From SAR86 cluster bacterium SAR86B (GTDB lineage Bacteria > Pseudomonadota > Gammaproteobacteria > Magnimaribacterales > Magnimaribacteraceae): 51,299 nucleotides of DNA. The stretch spans positions 1-51,299 of the forward strand of contig CAJJAM010000002.1 in assembly GCA_905182235.1 (NCBI GenBank), in the 5' to 3' direction. The first letter of the stretch is position 1, and every line of letters starts with the position of its first letter. Below are positions 36,460 through 45,432 of the stretch, piece by piece. The translations under genes and the position numbers were made by a program. The notes beneath the pieces were generated by a model. That model saw only the letters and a list, made by a program, of their open reading frames with translations, ran no database searches and was not told the DNA's origin.

Positions 36460-39321
36460 ATGGAAACCGCCACAGAAACAGGGAAACAAGACCCTCAACA
36501 AGAAACAAAACAAGCTGCACAAAAACCAGCAATAGCACCGGGACAAATGAGAGTAATAAAAAGAAACGGTTCAGTTGTTTCCTACGATGCAGAAAAGATA
36601 GCCATAGCAATAACAAAAGCTTTTTTAGCCGTTGAAGGAGGAGCCGCAGCAGCCTCAACAAGAATTCATAATGAAGTGAATGAATTGGCAAATGCCATAA
36701 CGATAACTTTTAGCAGAAGGATGCCTTCAGGTGGAACACTCCACATTGAAGAAATACAAGATCAGGTGGAACTGGAACTTATGCGCACAGGCGAACAAAA
36801 AGTAGCACGTGCATATGTTCTCTACAGAGAAGAAAGAAGAAAGGAAAGGAAGGAGACAGGACCGGCAACAGAAGAAATATCAGACATAAAAGTTGTTTTA
36901 GACTCGGGAGAGGATGGAGCTGCAGACATGGCAAGACTGGACAAAATGGTCGGTGAAGCCTGCGAGGGACTAGACGGAGTAGCTAAGGAAGAAATAACAG
37001 AACAAGCAAATAAAAATCTCTACGATGGAGTGACTTTAGAAGACGTTAAATCTTCTCTGGTAATGACAGCCAGAACACTGGTAGAAAAAGAACCAAACTA
37101 CACTTACGTAACAGCAAGAATACTACTAGACAACATAAGATCAGAAGGTCTTTCATATCTGGGTATGCAGGCTCAAGCAACGCAACCAGAAATGGAAGAA
37201 CTGTACCCAGAAGCGCTGAAGCAATTCTTAGATAAAGGCGTAGAGAACAACATCCTAAACCCGGAACTGCAAAAAATGGATATAGAAAGATTAGGAAAAG
37301 CCATGCAGGGGGAAAGGGACAACAATTTTACTTATTTAGGACTACAAACCTTATATGACAGATATTTTATTCATGACAACGACGTTAGATATGAACTTCC
37401 TCAAGTTTTCTTTATGCGTGTTTCCATGGGACTGGCACTAGGAGAGGAGAACAAAGAAGAGAAGGCCATAGAGTTCTACAACCTTCTTTCTAGCTTTGAT
37501 TACATGAGTTCGACACCTACCCTCTTCAATGCAGGCACTCAGCACTCTCAACTCTCTTCTTGTTACTTAACCACGGTGCCTGATGATCTTCACGGCATAT
37601 ATGGAGCAATACAAGATAATGCCATGCTTTCAAAGTGGGCAGGTGGACTAGGGAATGACTGGACCCCAGTCAGAGGACTGGGATCAAAAATTAAAGGGAC
37701 AAACGGAAAATCACAAGGTGTTGTCCCCTTCTTGAAAGTAGTAAATGACACCGCAGTAGCAGTAAATCAAGGAGGAAAAAGGAAAGGAGCAGTTTGTTCT
37801 TATTTAGAAACTTGGCACATGGATATAGAGGAGTTTGTAGAACTGAGAAAGAACACAGGGGACGACAGAAGAAGAACGCACGACATGAATACCGCCAATT
37901 GGGTTCCTGATCTGTTCTTAAAGAGAGTATCTGAAGGAAAAAGCTGGACGCTGTTCACTCCTAGTGATACGCCAGATTTACATGACCTTTATGGATTGGC
38001 TTTTGAAAAACGCTACGAAGAATATGAAGCACAAACAGAAACAGGTGAAATAGACTTCTATAAAAAAATAGATGCAAAAGAGCTCTGGAAAAAAATGCTT
38101 TCGATGGTCTTTGAAACTGGACATCCTTGGATAACATTTAAAGATGTTTGCAACCTAAGATCTCCACAACAACACGTAGGAGTAGTTCACTCATCAAACC
38201 TTTGCACAGAGATAACTCTAAACACAAGTCAAGACGAAATAGCTGTATGCAACCTTGGTTCTGTCAATCTTACGCACCACATAGCCGAAGGCAAGCTGGA
38301 CGAAAAGAAAATAGAGAAAACCATAAACACTGCTATCCGCATGCTGGATAACGTCATAGATATAAATTACTACGCGGTAAAGGCGGCAGAAACATCCAAC
38401 CTAAAACACAGGCCAATAGGTCTAGGTATTATGGGTTTTCATGATGCTCTCTACATGCTTAAAACACCATACGCCTCAGATGAAGCAGTAGAATTCGCAG
38501 ACAGGTCCATGGAAATGGTTAGTTACTATGCAATTAAGGCATCAAGCGACCTGGCAAAAGAAAGAGGGGCGTACAGCTCATATGAAGGCTCTCTTTGGAG
38601 CCAAGGTATTTTGCCTATTGACTCTATACAACTGCTCAAAGAAAGTAGAGGTGACGACTATTTAGACATGGACGAGAGCTCGACCATGGACTGGGATGGC
38701 TTAAGAGAAACAATCAAAACTCAAGGCATAAGAAATTCCAATGTCATGGCGATTGCACCAACGGCAACAATAGCAAATATAACCGGAGTGTCTCAATCCA
38801 TAGAACCGACTTATCAAAATTTGTTTGTTAAATCAAACCTCTCGGGTGAATTCACAGTAACAAATATACCCATGGTAGAGACTCTTAAAGAACTGGGTCT
38901 CTGGGACTCAGTTATGATTAATGATCTTAAATACTATGATGGAAGCGTAGCAGGTATATCACGCATCCCAGAAGAAATTAAAAAACTTTATGCTTGTGCT
39001 TTTGAAATAGAACCAAAATGGCTGATTGATGCAGCAAGCAGAAGACAAAAATGGATTGACCAAAGCCAATCACTTAATCTTTATATTAACGAACCTAACG
39101 GTAAAAAGTTAGATATTATGTACAGAATGGCTTGGTTAAGAGGCCTTAAAACAACTTATTATTTAAGATCCAAAGGTGCAACCACCTCTGAAAAATCAAC
39201 AATAGCAACAGGTGAATTAAACGCCGTATCTGCAACAGCAGAACCGCAGGCAACTCCACAAGCCGCCGCCCTTCCTGATGCATGTTCTATAACAGATCCA
39301 GACTGCGATGCATGTCAATAA
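36460..39321 (+). CDS. nrdA: Class Ia ribonucleotide reductase, large subunit
   Basis: The 953-residue catalytic subunit reduces ribonucleoside diphosphates. It is longer than the E. coli protein (761) and like the Pseudomonas type: two N-terminal ATP-cone regions (about residues 30-125 and 140-230) precede the catalytic barrel, with SSCYLTTV, NLCTEITLN and the C-terminal redox tail (DACSITDPDCDACQ). The codon choice is unusual for a gene expected to be well expressed: isoleucine is mostly ATA and the text is very purine-rich. It is followed 15 bases later by nrdB. Confidence 0.96.
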   Translation: METATETGKQDPQQETKQAAQKPAIAPGQMRVIKRNGSVVSYDAEKIAIAITKAFLAVEGGAAAASTRIHNEVNELANAITITFSRRMPSGGTLHIEEIQDQVELELMRTGEQKVARAYVLYREERRKERKETGPATEEISDIKVVLDSGEDGAADMARLDKMVGEACEGLDGVAKEEITEQANKNLYDGVTLEDVKSSLVMTARTLVEKEPNYTYVTARILLDNIRSEGLSYLGMQAQATQPEMEELYPEALKQFLDKGVENNILNPELQKMDIERLGKAMQGERDNNFTYLGLQTLYDRYFIHDNDVRYELPQVFFMRVSMGLALGEENKEEKAIEFYNLLSSFDYMSSTPTLFNAGTQHSQLSSCYLTTVPDDLHGIYGAIQDNAMLSKWAGGLGNDWTPVRGLGSKIKGTNGKSQGVVPFLKVVNDTAVAVNQGGKRKGAVCSYLETWHMDIEEFVELRKNTGDDRRRTHDMNTANWVPDLFLKRVSEGKSWTLFTPSDTPDLHDLYGLAFEKRYEEYEAQTETGEIDFYKKIDAKELWKKMLSMVFETGHPWITFKDVCNLRSPQQHVGVVHSSNLCTEITLNTSQDEIAVCNLGSVNLTHHIAEGKLDEKKIEKTINTAIRMLDNVIDINYYAVKAAETSNLKHRPIGLGIMGFHDALYMLKTPYASDEAVEFADRSMEMVSYYAIKASSDLAKERGAYSSYEGSLWSQGILPIDSIQLLKESRGDDYLDMDESSTMDWDGLRETIKTQGIRNSNVMAIAPTATIANITGVSQSIEPTYQNLFVKSNLSGEFTVTNIPMVETLKELGLWDSVMINDLKYYDGSVAGISRIPEEIKKLYACAFEIEPKWLIDAASRRQKWIDQSQSLNLYINEPNGKKLDIMYRMAWLRGLKTTYYLRSKGATTSEKSTIATGELNAVSATAEPQATPQAAALPDACSITDPDCDACQ

Positions 39322-39336
39322 AATCAGGAGAAAATT

Positions 39337-40599
39337 ATGTTAAGTTGGGACGAATTTGAAACACCAGAAGCAGCAAAGAAGCCGCCAGAACAAGAGAAAA
39401 AAGCTGCACCCGCCGAGACTGTTGAAATAAAAGAAGAGCAGATTGATGAAGCCTTTAAAGAACAGCCAAAAATAAATGTCTCTCTAGAAACTGGTCCTGT
39501 CTCAAGTCGACTGGAGAGAGCAAAAAAAGCAGTAGAAAAATTTGATCAAACTCTTGGAGATGCTGCATTAGCTGGTTCCGCATCAAGAGTGAATGTGGAT
39601 GAGAAAGCAATGATCAACTGCAGTGCTGACGTCAATCAGCTAGTACCTTTTAAATACGATTGGGCTTGGCAAAAGTATCTAGATGGTTGTGCAAATCACT
39701 GGATGCCACAAGAGGTTAACATGACTGGAGATATAGCACTCTGGAAGTCAGAAGAAGGTTTATCAGACGATGAGAGAAAGATTATTATGCGAAGCTTAGG
39801 TTTCTTCTCTACAGCAGATTCCTTGGTAGCGAATAATCTTGTTCTGTCTGTTTACAAACACTTAACTAATCCAGAATGTCGCCAATACTTACTAAGACAA
39901 AGTTTTGAAGAAGCAATTCACACTCATGCATATCAATACGTAATCCAATCGCTTGGCATGGACGAAGCAGAACTCTTTAATATGTATAGAGAAGTTCCTT
40001 CGGTAGCGAGAAAAGCATCATGGGCCTTGGAATTTACTAAAGAGTTGGATGACCCTCATTTTAAAACAGGAACCGTCGAGCAAGATAAAAAACTGTTGCG
40101 TAACCTGATAGGTTTTTATTGTGTTCTAGAAGGCATCTTCTTTTACTGTGGCTTTACCCAGATTCTCTCCATGGGAAGAAGAAACAAAATGAACGGCACT
40201 GCTGAGCAGTTTCAATACATTTTGAGAGATGAATCGATGCACCTTAATTTTGGTATTGATGTTATTAATCAAATTAAACTTGAAAACCCTCAGCTGTGGG
40301 ATGAAGAGATGCAAGATCAAGCAGCAGGGATGATCCTTCAAGGAATGCAACTCGAAATAGAATACGCTAGAGACACTATGCCTAGAGGCGTTCTTGGAAT
40401 GAATGCCAGCATGATGGAAGAGTATCTAAATTACATAGCTAACAGACGTTTAGTGCAAATTGGATTACCGGAAGAATTTCCTAATGCCGAGAACCCATTC
40501 CCGTGGATGTCCGAAATTATGGATCTTAGAAAAGAGAAGAATTTTTTCGAAACCAGGGTAATAGAATATCAAACGGGTGGCGCTTTAACCTGGGACTAA
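39337..40599 (+). CDS. nrdB: Class Ia ribonucleotide reductase, small subunit
   Basis: The 420-residue subunit holds the di-iron site and tyrosyl radical. Iron ligands appear in [13 protein letters not shown] (with the Tyr matching the radical site), [10 protein letters not shown] and [12 protein letters not shown]. An N-terminal extension of about 80 residues, rich in Lys, Glu and Ala, makes it longer than E. coli NrdB (376). A clear AGGAG precedes the ATG. Its stop codon abuts the start of the next gene. Confidence 0.96.
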   Translation: MLSWDEFETPEAAKKPPEQEKKAAPAETVEIKEEQIDEAFKEQPKINVSLETGPVSSRLERAKKAVEKFDQTLGDAALAGSASRVNVDEKAMINCSADVNQLVPFKYDWAWQKYLDGCANHWMPQEVNMTGDIALWKSEEGLSDDERKIIMRSLGFFSTADSLVANNLVLSVYKHLTNPECRQYLLRQSFEEAIHTHAYQYVIQSLGMDEAELFNMYREVPSVARKASWALEFTKELDDPHFKTGTVEQDKKLLRNLIGFYCVLEGIFFYCGFTQILSMGRRNKMNGTAEQFQYILRDESMHLNFGIDVINQIKLENPQLWDEEMQDQAAGMILQGMQLEIEYARDTMPRGVLGMNASMMEEYLNYIANRRLVQIGLPEEFPNAENPFPWMSEIMDLRKEKNFFETRVIEYQTGGALTWD

Positions 40600-41331
40600 A
40601 TGGTTAGAATCATCGGGCATCGGGGAGCCTCTGATGATGCCCCAGAAAATACAATTTCTTCAATAAAAGAGGCCTTTATACAAGGTGCTGATGGTGTTGA
40701 GGTTGATGTCAGGATAACGAAAGACGGAAAAGTTATCTGCATGCACGATAAAAATACGCTCAGAACAACCGGATCATCTCTGGAAGTCAATAAAGTAAAA
40801 TACAGTGAACTGAAGGAGCTTGACGCAGGCAGCTGGAAATCAAGTGAATGGGTAAACGAACCCATACCCCTATTGGAAGAAGTTCTAGAAGAAGTGCCTA
40901 AAGATAAAGAAATATTTATTGAAATAAAAACTGGATTAGAAATAATTGATCCGTTAATTTTATTAATTCAGGACTCAAACATAAAACAAAAAAATATTTC
41001 TGTTATTTCATTTAATGATCAAGTAATTAAAAATATTAAATTGTGTCTGCCTGAAATAACAGCGAATTTACTGGTTGCTTTTGACCCTTCCTATAATGAA
41101 GAAGACTTACCTCAATTATTAGAAAACATCGGAGCGGATGGAGCTGGAGTACAAAATCACCCAAAACTAACCAAAAGTTTTGTAGAGAAAATAAATACTC
41201 TCAACAAAAATATCCATGTGTGGACAGTCAACAAGGGAGATGAAGCAAAGGAATATTCTCTCTTGGGACTTTCGTCAATAACAACCAATAAGCCTGGTCA
41301 TATTAGAGATTATCTATCAGCCTCTAAATAG
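40600..41331 (+). CDS. Glycerophosphodiester phosphodiesterase
   Basis: The 243-residue TIM-barrel enzyme hydrolyses glycerophosphodiesters to glycerol-3-phosphate and an alcohol. The catalytic IGHRGASDDAPENT and VEVDVRITKDGKVICMHD motifs, then EIKTG and the late HVWTVN, are typical of cytoplasmic UgpQ-type enzymes; there is no signal peptide. The ATG directly follows the nrdB stop (TAA then ATG), so it is made with nrdAB, an odd partnership that may just reflect genome packing. Confidence 0.93.
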   Translation: MVRIIGHRGASDDAPENTISSIKEAFIQGADGVEVDVRITKDGKVICMHDKNTLRTTGSSLEVNKVKYSELKELDAGSWKSSEWVNEPIPLLEEVLEEVPKDKEIFIEIKTGLEIIDPLILLIQDSNIKQKNISVISFNDQVIKNIKLCLPEITANLLVAFDPSYNEEDLPQLLENIGADGAGVQNHPKLTKSFVEKINTLNKNIHVWTVNKGDEAKEYSLLGLSSITTNKPGHIRDYLSASK

Positions 41332-41367
41332 TAGTTTTGTTAAGCTTTAAACATTATAGTTGTTGGT

Positions 41368-41745
41368 ATGAAAAACCATAATCAAGGATTTTTAGGGCTG
41401 GTTCAAAAGGCTTTAGAAGTTATACCTGAATACGATGTCCATCAAGTTAAACATAAAATTGATCAGTCTGATAATTTTGTCCTAGTCGATGTAAGGGAAG
41501 ACAGGGAATGGGTTCAAGGAAACATCCCATCTTCCATACACATAGGCAAAGGTGTTATTGAGCGAGACGTAGCTAATTTAATACCTGATCAAGAAACTGA
41601 AGTGGTTCTTTACTGTCAAGGAGGCTATAGATCTGCCCTTGCCGGAGAAAGTCTAAAAGAAATGGGCTATAGCAATGTGCTTTCCATGAGTGGTGGTTTT
41701 AGCGACTGGGTAAATAATAAATTTCCTATTCAGCAAGAGAGTTAG
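41368..41745 (+). CDS. Rhodanese-domain protein, cytoplasmic
   Basis: This 125-residue single-domain sulfurtransferase has the CH2-like motif LVDVREDREW and active-site loop YCQGGYRSALAG, with Cys at about residue 89. It probably moves sulfane sulfur, but the acceptor is unknown. It has no signal peptide, unlike the second rhodanese at 44011. It ends 5 bases before the carboxyltransferase gene. Confidence 0.88.
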   Translation: MKNHNQGFLGLVQKALEVIPEYDVHQVKHKIDQSDNFVLVDVREDREWVQGNIPSSIHIGKGVIERDVANLIPDQETEVVLYCQGGYRSALAGESLKEMGYSNVLSMSGGFSDWVNNKFPIQQES

Positions 41746-41750
41746 ATCTC

Positions 41751-43103
41751 ATGGAAAAAATAAAAAAGGTAGGAATTACAGAAGTTGTTCTAAGGGATGG
41801 CATTCAATCCCTTCTCGCAACTCGAGTTGCTTTGAGAGATTTGGTCCCAATAATACCTGCTTTAGATAAGGTGGGTTACTGGTCAATGGAAACGTGGGGA
41901 GGAGCTACTTACGATGCCTGCATCAGGTATCTTGATGAAGACCCATGGGAAAGACTAAGAGTATTTTCTAAATTGATGCCTAACACACCACAACAAATGC
42001 TTATTAGAGGTCAGAATCTAGTGGGTTATCGCCCATACTCCAATAAAGTAGTTTCAGAATTTTTAGATAAGTCTGCTGAGAATGGAATTGATGTCTTTAG
42101 AACTTTTGACGCCTTGAACGATTTCAATAATATTGAATTTACAATTAAAGAAGTAAAAAAACTGGGTAAACATGCACAGGGAGCCATGGCTTACACAACA
42201 AGCCCCGTGCATAATCTTGGCACATGGATGGAGCTAGCAAAAAAAATAGAGGATGCTGGAGCGGATTCAATTGCTATAAAAGACATGGCAGGATTGCTTA
42301 AACCTTATGATGCATTTGATTTGGTCAGCAACCTCAAAGAAAAACTATCCATACCTGTCCACATGCAAACTCATGCAACCACCGGCATGTCCACAGCCAC
42401 CAACATGAAGGCCATAGAGGCTGGCATAGACAATATAGACACTTCGATTTCTTCCATGAGCATGACTTACGGACACTCAGCCACTGAGACTTTGGCCGCC
42501 ATCTTCCAAGACGAGGATGTTGTAATAGATTTGGATACCCAAGCCTTAGAAGAGATTTCTATTTTCTTTAAAAAAATAAGAAAAAAATATTCAGAATACG
42601 AAGGCGACATGAAAGGAGTTGATTCAACTATGTTGGTTAAACAAGTTCCGGGTGGAATGTTATCTAACTTAGAATCTCAACTGAAAGCCAACAAACAGGA
42701 AGATAAAATTGAACTGGTAAAAGAAGAAATACCTAAAGTAAGAAAAGATTTTGGTTACCCTCCTTTAGTCACACCAGCTTCTCAAATAATTGGAGCTCAA
42801 GCTCTTTTAAATGTCATGGGGAATGTTCGCTATGGCAACCTTTCCAACGAATCAAAAAACTTAATATTGGGAAAATATGGTGAGCTTCCTGGTGAAGTTA
42901 ATCAGGAACTGCTTTCAAAAATCTCATCATTGGATCAGGAAATAAAGGAAGAAAATTCAGAAGATTTAGTGACCATGAAAGAAGAACTTAAGAAATTATG
43001 CACCGAGAATGATTTAGACGATCTTTCAGATAATATGGAAATGCTCCTAACTTATATTCTATTCCCTAATATTGCTTTGAAATTTTTTAAAACTCTTCGA
43101 TAA
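41751..43103 (+). CDS. Oxaloacetate decarboxylase/pyruvate carboxylase-type carboxyltransferase
   Basis: The 450-residue protein has the TIM-barrel carboxyltransferase domain (EVVLRDGIQSLLATR, IAIKDMAGLL with the Lys that is carbamylated in the family, HMQTHATTG metal ligands) and the following PYC/OADA helical domain (QVPGGMLSNLESQL, YILFPNIALKFF). It ends there: the biotinyl domain of OadA or PycB is missing, and no biotin carboxylase, BCCP or oadB/G gene is nearby. It may use a biotinyl protein encoded elsewhere, or act without biotin. The first motif has Ile where most have His or Gln. Confidence 0.85.
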   Translation: MEKIKKVGITEVVLRDGIQSLLATRVALRDLVPIIPALDKVGYWSMETWGGATYDACIRYLDEDPWERLRVFSKLMPNTPQQMLIRGQNLVGYRPYSNKVVSEFLDKSAENGIDVFRTFDALNDFNNIEFTIKEVKKLGKHAQGAMAYTTSPVHNLGTWMELAKKIEDAGADSIAIKDMAGLLKPYDAFDLVSNLKEKLSIPVHMQTHATTGMSTATNMKAIEAGIDNIDTSISSMSMTYGHSATETLAAIFQDEDVVIDLDTQALEEISIFFKKIRKKYSEYEGDMKGVDSTMLVKQVPGGMLSNLESQLKANKQEDKIELVKEEIPKVRKDFGYPPLVTPASQIIGAQALLNVMGNVRYGNLSNESKNLILGKYGELPGEVNQELLSKISSLDQEIKEENSEDLVTMKEELKKLCTENDLDDLSDNMEMLLTYILFPNIALKFFKTLR

Positions 43104-43128
43104 ATTAAATGACCTTTATTAGCTTTAT

Positions 43129-44010
43129 GTGCAAGAATTAGATTTTATGGAACAAAATTTTAAAGTTACAAACCTTGATCGAACATTTGGAGCTACTGTT
43201 ACCGATATTAAGCTTACAGATATAGACGATAAGACAACAAAAGATCTATACCGTCTCTGGTTAGACCGATCTTTACTTATTTTTCCAGATCAACATCTGA
43301 CTAACGAACAACAAGTTAGATTTGCAGAAAGATTTGGCAAGCTTGAATTTGATCTGAGTCCTATAAGCAACGTCAGAACCGATGGCACCGTAAGAGACGC
43401 CAACGATGATGATATCGTTAAATCTCTTAAAGGCAACATGGAATGGCATCATGACAGCACCTATATGCCTGTTCAGGCAAAGGGAGCGGTTTTTACTGCA
43501 CATCAAGTGCCTTCTAAGGAAGGAAGGACGGGATGGGCTGATATGACGGCTGCTTACGAGGCACTGGACCAGAGCATGAAGGATAAAGTAGAAAATCTTT
43601 CTGCTTATCATTCCTACGAATGGAGCCAACAAGAGAGGTATGGTCATAAACCACAAGGGGAAAGTGAATTTAATGGCTATGGATTTGATGTGGACCCAAA
43701 ACCACTCAGACCTCTTGTTAAAGTACACCCCGAGACGGGCAAGAAAACATTAACAATTGGACGTCATGCATACAAGATACCTGGCCTCCCTGATCAAGAA
43801 GCAAGAGAGCTGGTAAAGTTCTTAGAGGATTTTGCTTGCCAAGAACCCAGAACGTACCATCACTCGTGGACAGTAGGGGATGCTGTGATTTGGGACAACA
43901 GAAACCTCATGCATCAAGCTCAACCTTGGGACTTGACCGAGCCTAGAATCATGTATCATGCCCGACTCGAAGGCGACGCTAAGAGCGAATCTGCTCTCAA
44001 CTATAAATAG
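43129..44010 (+). CDS. TauD/TfdA family Fe(II)/2-oxoglutarate dioxygenase
   Basis: About 290 residues. The iron ligands are in MEWHHDSTYMP (HxD) and DNRNLMHQAQPWD (His), with the 2-oxoglutarate Arg in EPRIMYHARLEGD. The family oxidises sulfonates, aryloxyacids and other small acids; the substrate here cannot be told. It starts with GTG (43129) or, 18 bases on, ATG (43147); neither has a strong Shine-Dalgarno sequence. Its stop abuts the end of the rhodanese gene that converges on it. Confidence 0.9.
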   Translation: MQELDFMEQNFKVTNLDRTFGATVTDIKLTDIDDKTTKDLYRLWLDRSLLIFPDQHLTNEQQVRFAERFGKLEFDLSPISNVRTDGTVRDANDDDIVKSLKGNMEWHHDSTYMPVQAKGAVFTAHQVPSKEGRTGWADMTAAYEALDQSMKDKVENLSAYHSYEWSQQERYGHKPQGESEFNGYGFDVDPKPLRPLVKVHPETGKKTLTIGRHAYKIPGLPDQEARELVKFLEDFACQEPRTYHHSWTVGDAVIWDNRNLMHQAQPWDLTEPRIMYHARLEGDAKSESALNYK

Positions 44011-44331
44011 TTATTTTTCGATCACGTCTCCAACCAAGATCTTAGCTTCAAGAAGAGAGCCTGCATTAATAACATTAATATAACCCAAGTTATTTAAAAT
44101 AACTTTAGCTTTTTCTGCTCTGTTTCCACTTCGACAATAGAGTATTATTTTATTGTCTTTTTTTACATCTAGATCTTGAATCTCAGAAATTTCTTGCCAC
44201 TCTATACGTTTAGCAGAAGATAAGTGACCTTGATTCCATTCATCAGTAGTCCTTACATCAACAACAAGATCTTCAGAAATTAAAGTTAAGCTTATGGATA
44301 TAAGGGTTAATATTGAGATTAGCTTCTTCAC
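44011..44331 (-). CDS. Periplasmic rhodanese-domain protein
   Basis: The 106-residue protein, PspE-like in size, has a signal peptide (MKKLISILTLISISLTLIS) and a minimal rhodanese domain (LVVDVRTTDEW, then YCRSGNRAEKAK with the active Cys). It lies 11 bases after the ceramidase-like gene, so the two are likely co-transcribed. Thiosulfate sulfurtransferase activity in the periplasm is probable. Confidence 0.86.
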   Translation of the reverse strand: MKKLISILTLISISLTLISEDLVVDVRTTDEWNQGHLSSAKRIEWQEISEIQDLDVKKDNKIILYCRSGNRAEKAKVILNNLGYINVINAGSLLEAKILVGDVIEK

Positions 44332-44342
44332 AAACGAACGGA

Positions 44343-45323
44343 TTAAACTTCTTCTTGTTGCACTTTTCTTTCAGTTCGTAAGAACATAAAGAAACACCAA
44401 GTAGCCACTGCTGACAATACATGCCAAATACCATGAGCTTGGAAGAATCTGTCGGGGTCACAATAAGAACTGTCAGGTACACCGGTGAGCCAAATGGAAA
44501 AGGCTATTAAATAACTTGCTTGGCCTGCAAAGAACCAAGGGCTATAGGTTCTTCTGTAGCGAGGTGCTTGCGGAGATAATAATGCTGGAATCCAAAACAA
44601 CAATACCCACCAGTATTTATCAAATTCAGCAATAATCTCTGTAGGGAAAATACCAAAAACAGCACAAACAACAAATCCAACAAGACCTGAAAGCCATCTG
44701 AATTGAGGCGACCAAAATCTATACAACGCTTCGGATATACACCAAAGCCCAATAGATAAACCAAACAGATCAATGCCGATTGAGAAATCAAACCAACGCA
44801 TAAGTCCATCAATTACAACTATGGATATATAGACGGTAAAGAATGTCTTAACCGTCCAACGGCCCATTTCTTTAACGTTGATTAACCAAGGTAACAAAAT
44901 GTACATTACCATGCTGAGGTTATCTGCCCATTGACCCCAATCGGTATGAGTTCCGTGCATAAGCATGGATCCAGGCCCTAAATAAATAGCCGCTCCTGCA
45001 TAAAGCATAGAAATAGGAGTAAGACCATGGAATTGATTGGAATCTGTACTCCTGACGTCTTTAGACAAGACCCAAAACATCAACAGTCCAGTAACCATAA
45101 AGCCTAAGTTGCTTAAAGCATTGACGGGTTCTCTGAACATAGATGTACTCACCCTCTCGCACCACCTTGAAGCTTCACCTATTACAGCACCAGATTCCAA
45201 AGAAGGGATAACACCCAACAACCCTAGAACAACATACAAAAGCATAAATCCAGCACTTATCATTAGCGCAATTGGAAATACTTTAGTTTGCCAACTAGGT
45301 CTATCTACAATTTTATCTTCCAT
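44343..45323 (-). CDS. Ceramidase-family integral membrane protein
   Basis: The 326-residue protein has about eight to nine membrane segments. It carries the metal-site pattern of alkaline ceramidases and their relatives: GPGSMLMHGTHTDWGQWADNL gives a His and an Asp, and AHGIWHVLSA gives the HxxxH pair. The EPVNALSNLGFM segment also fits. The family hydrolyses amide or lipid bonds in membranes; bacterial members are mostly uncharacterised. It lies just after the proteorhodopsin terminator, with its own promoter (copy F). Confidence 0.8.
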   Translation of the reverse strand: MEDKIVDRPSWQTKVFPIALMISAGFMLLYVVLGLLGVIPSLESGAVIGEASRWCERVSTSMFREPVNALSNLGFMVTGLLMFWVLSKDVRSTDSNQFHGLTPISMLYAGAAIYLGPGSMLMHGTHTDWGQWADNLSMVMYILLPWLINVKEMGRWTVKTFFTVYISIVVIDGLMRWFDFSIGIDLFGLSIGLWCISEALYRFWSPQFRWLSGLVGFVVCAVFGIFPTEIIAEFDKYWWVLLFWIPALLSPQAPRYRRTYSPWFFAGQASYLIAFSIWLTGVPDSSYCDPDRFFQAHGIWHVLSAVATWCFFMFLRTERKVQQEEV

Positions 45324-45361
45324 AAATTAAAAATATTTAGTTAGTAATGCTTTATAAAAAA

Positions 45362-45383
45362 TTAACTATATCACCCTGATAAA
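45362..45383 (-). promoter_or_regulatory. Degenerate promoter repeat, copy F
   Basis: Minus-strand TTTATCAG-GGTGATATAGTTAA matches the core of copies A-E apart from a 2-base gap and one change, and keeps an extended -10 (TGATATAGT, TATAGT at 45365-45370). The upstream part is the proteorhodopsin terminator rather than the rest of the repeat. It should drive the ceramidase-like gene. Confidence 0.5.
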
Positions 45384-45406
45384 AAAAGAGGGCATAAAGC
45401 CCTCTT
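45381..45406 (-). terminator. Rho-independent terminator of proteorhodopsin
   Basis: On the minus strand a perfect 8-bp stem AAGAGGGC/GCCCTCTT with a 5-base loop is followed by a run of T. It lies 27 bases after the proteorhodopsin stop and separates it from the ceramidase-like gene. Confidence 0.9.
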
Positions 45407-45432
45407 CTTCCTTTCCCGGAAATTTAGGATAT

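Noticed and set aside
36251-36691. Minus-strand 146-codon Leu/Phe-rich frame opposite the nrdA start
   Set aside because: It is the antisense image of the purine-rich nrdA leader and N-terminus; the repeated Leu/Phe comes from A-rich codons on the other strand.
44507-44812. Minus-strand 101-codon hydrophobic frame
   Set aside because: It lies wholly within the ceramidase-like gene in another frame of the same strand and shows no family features.
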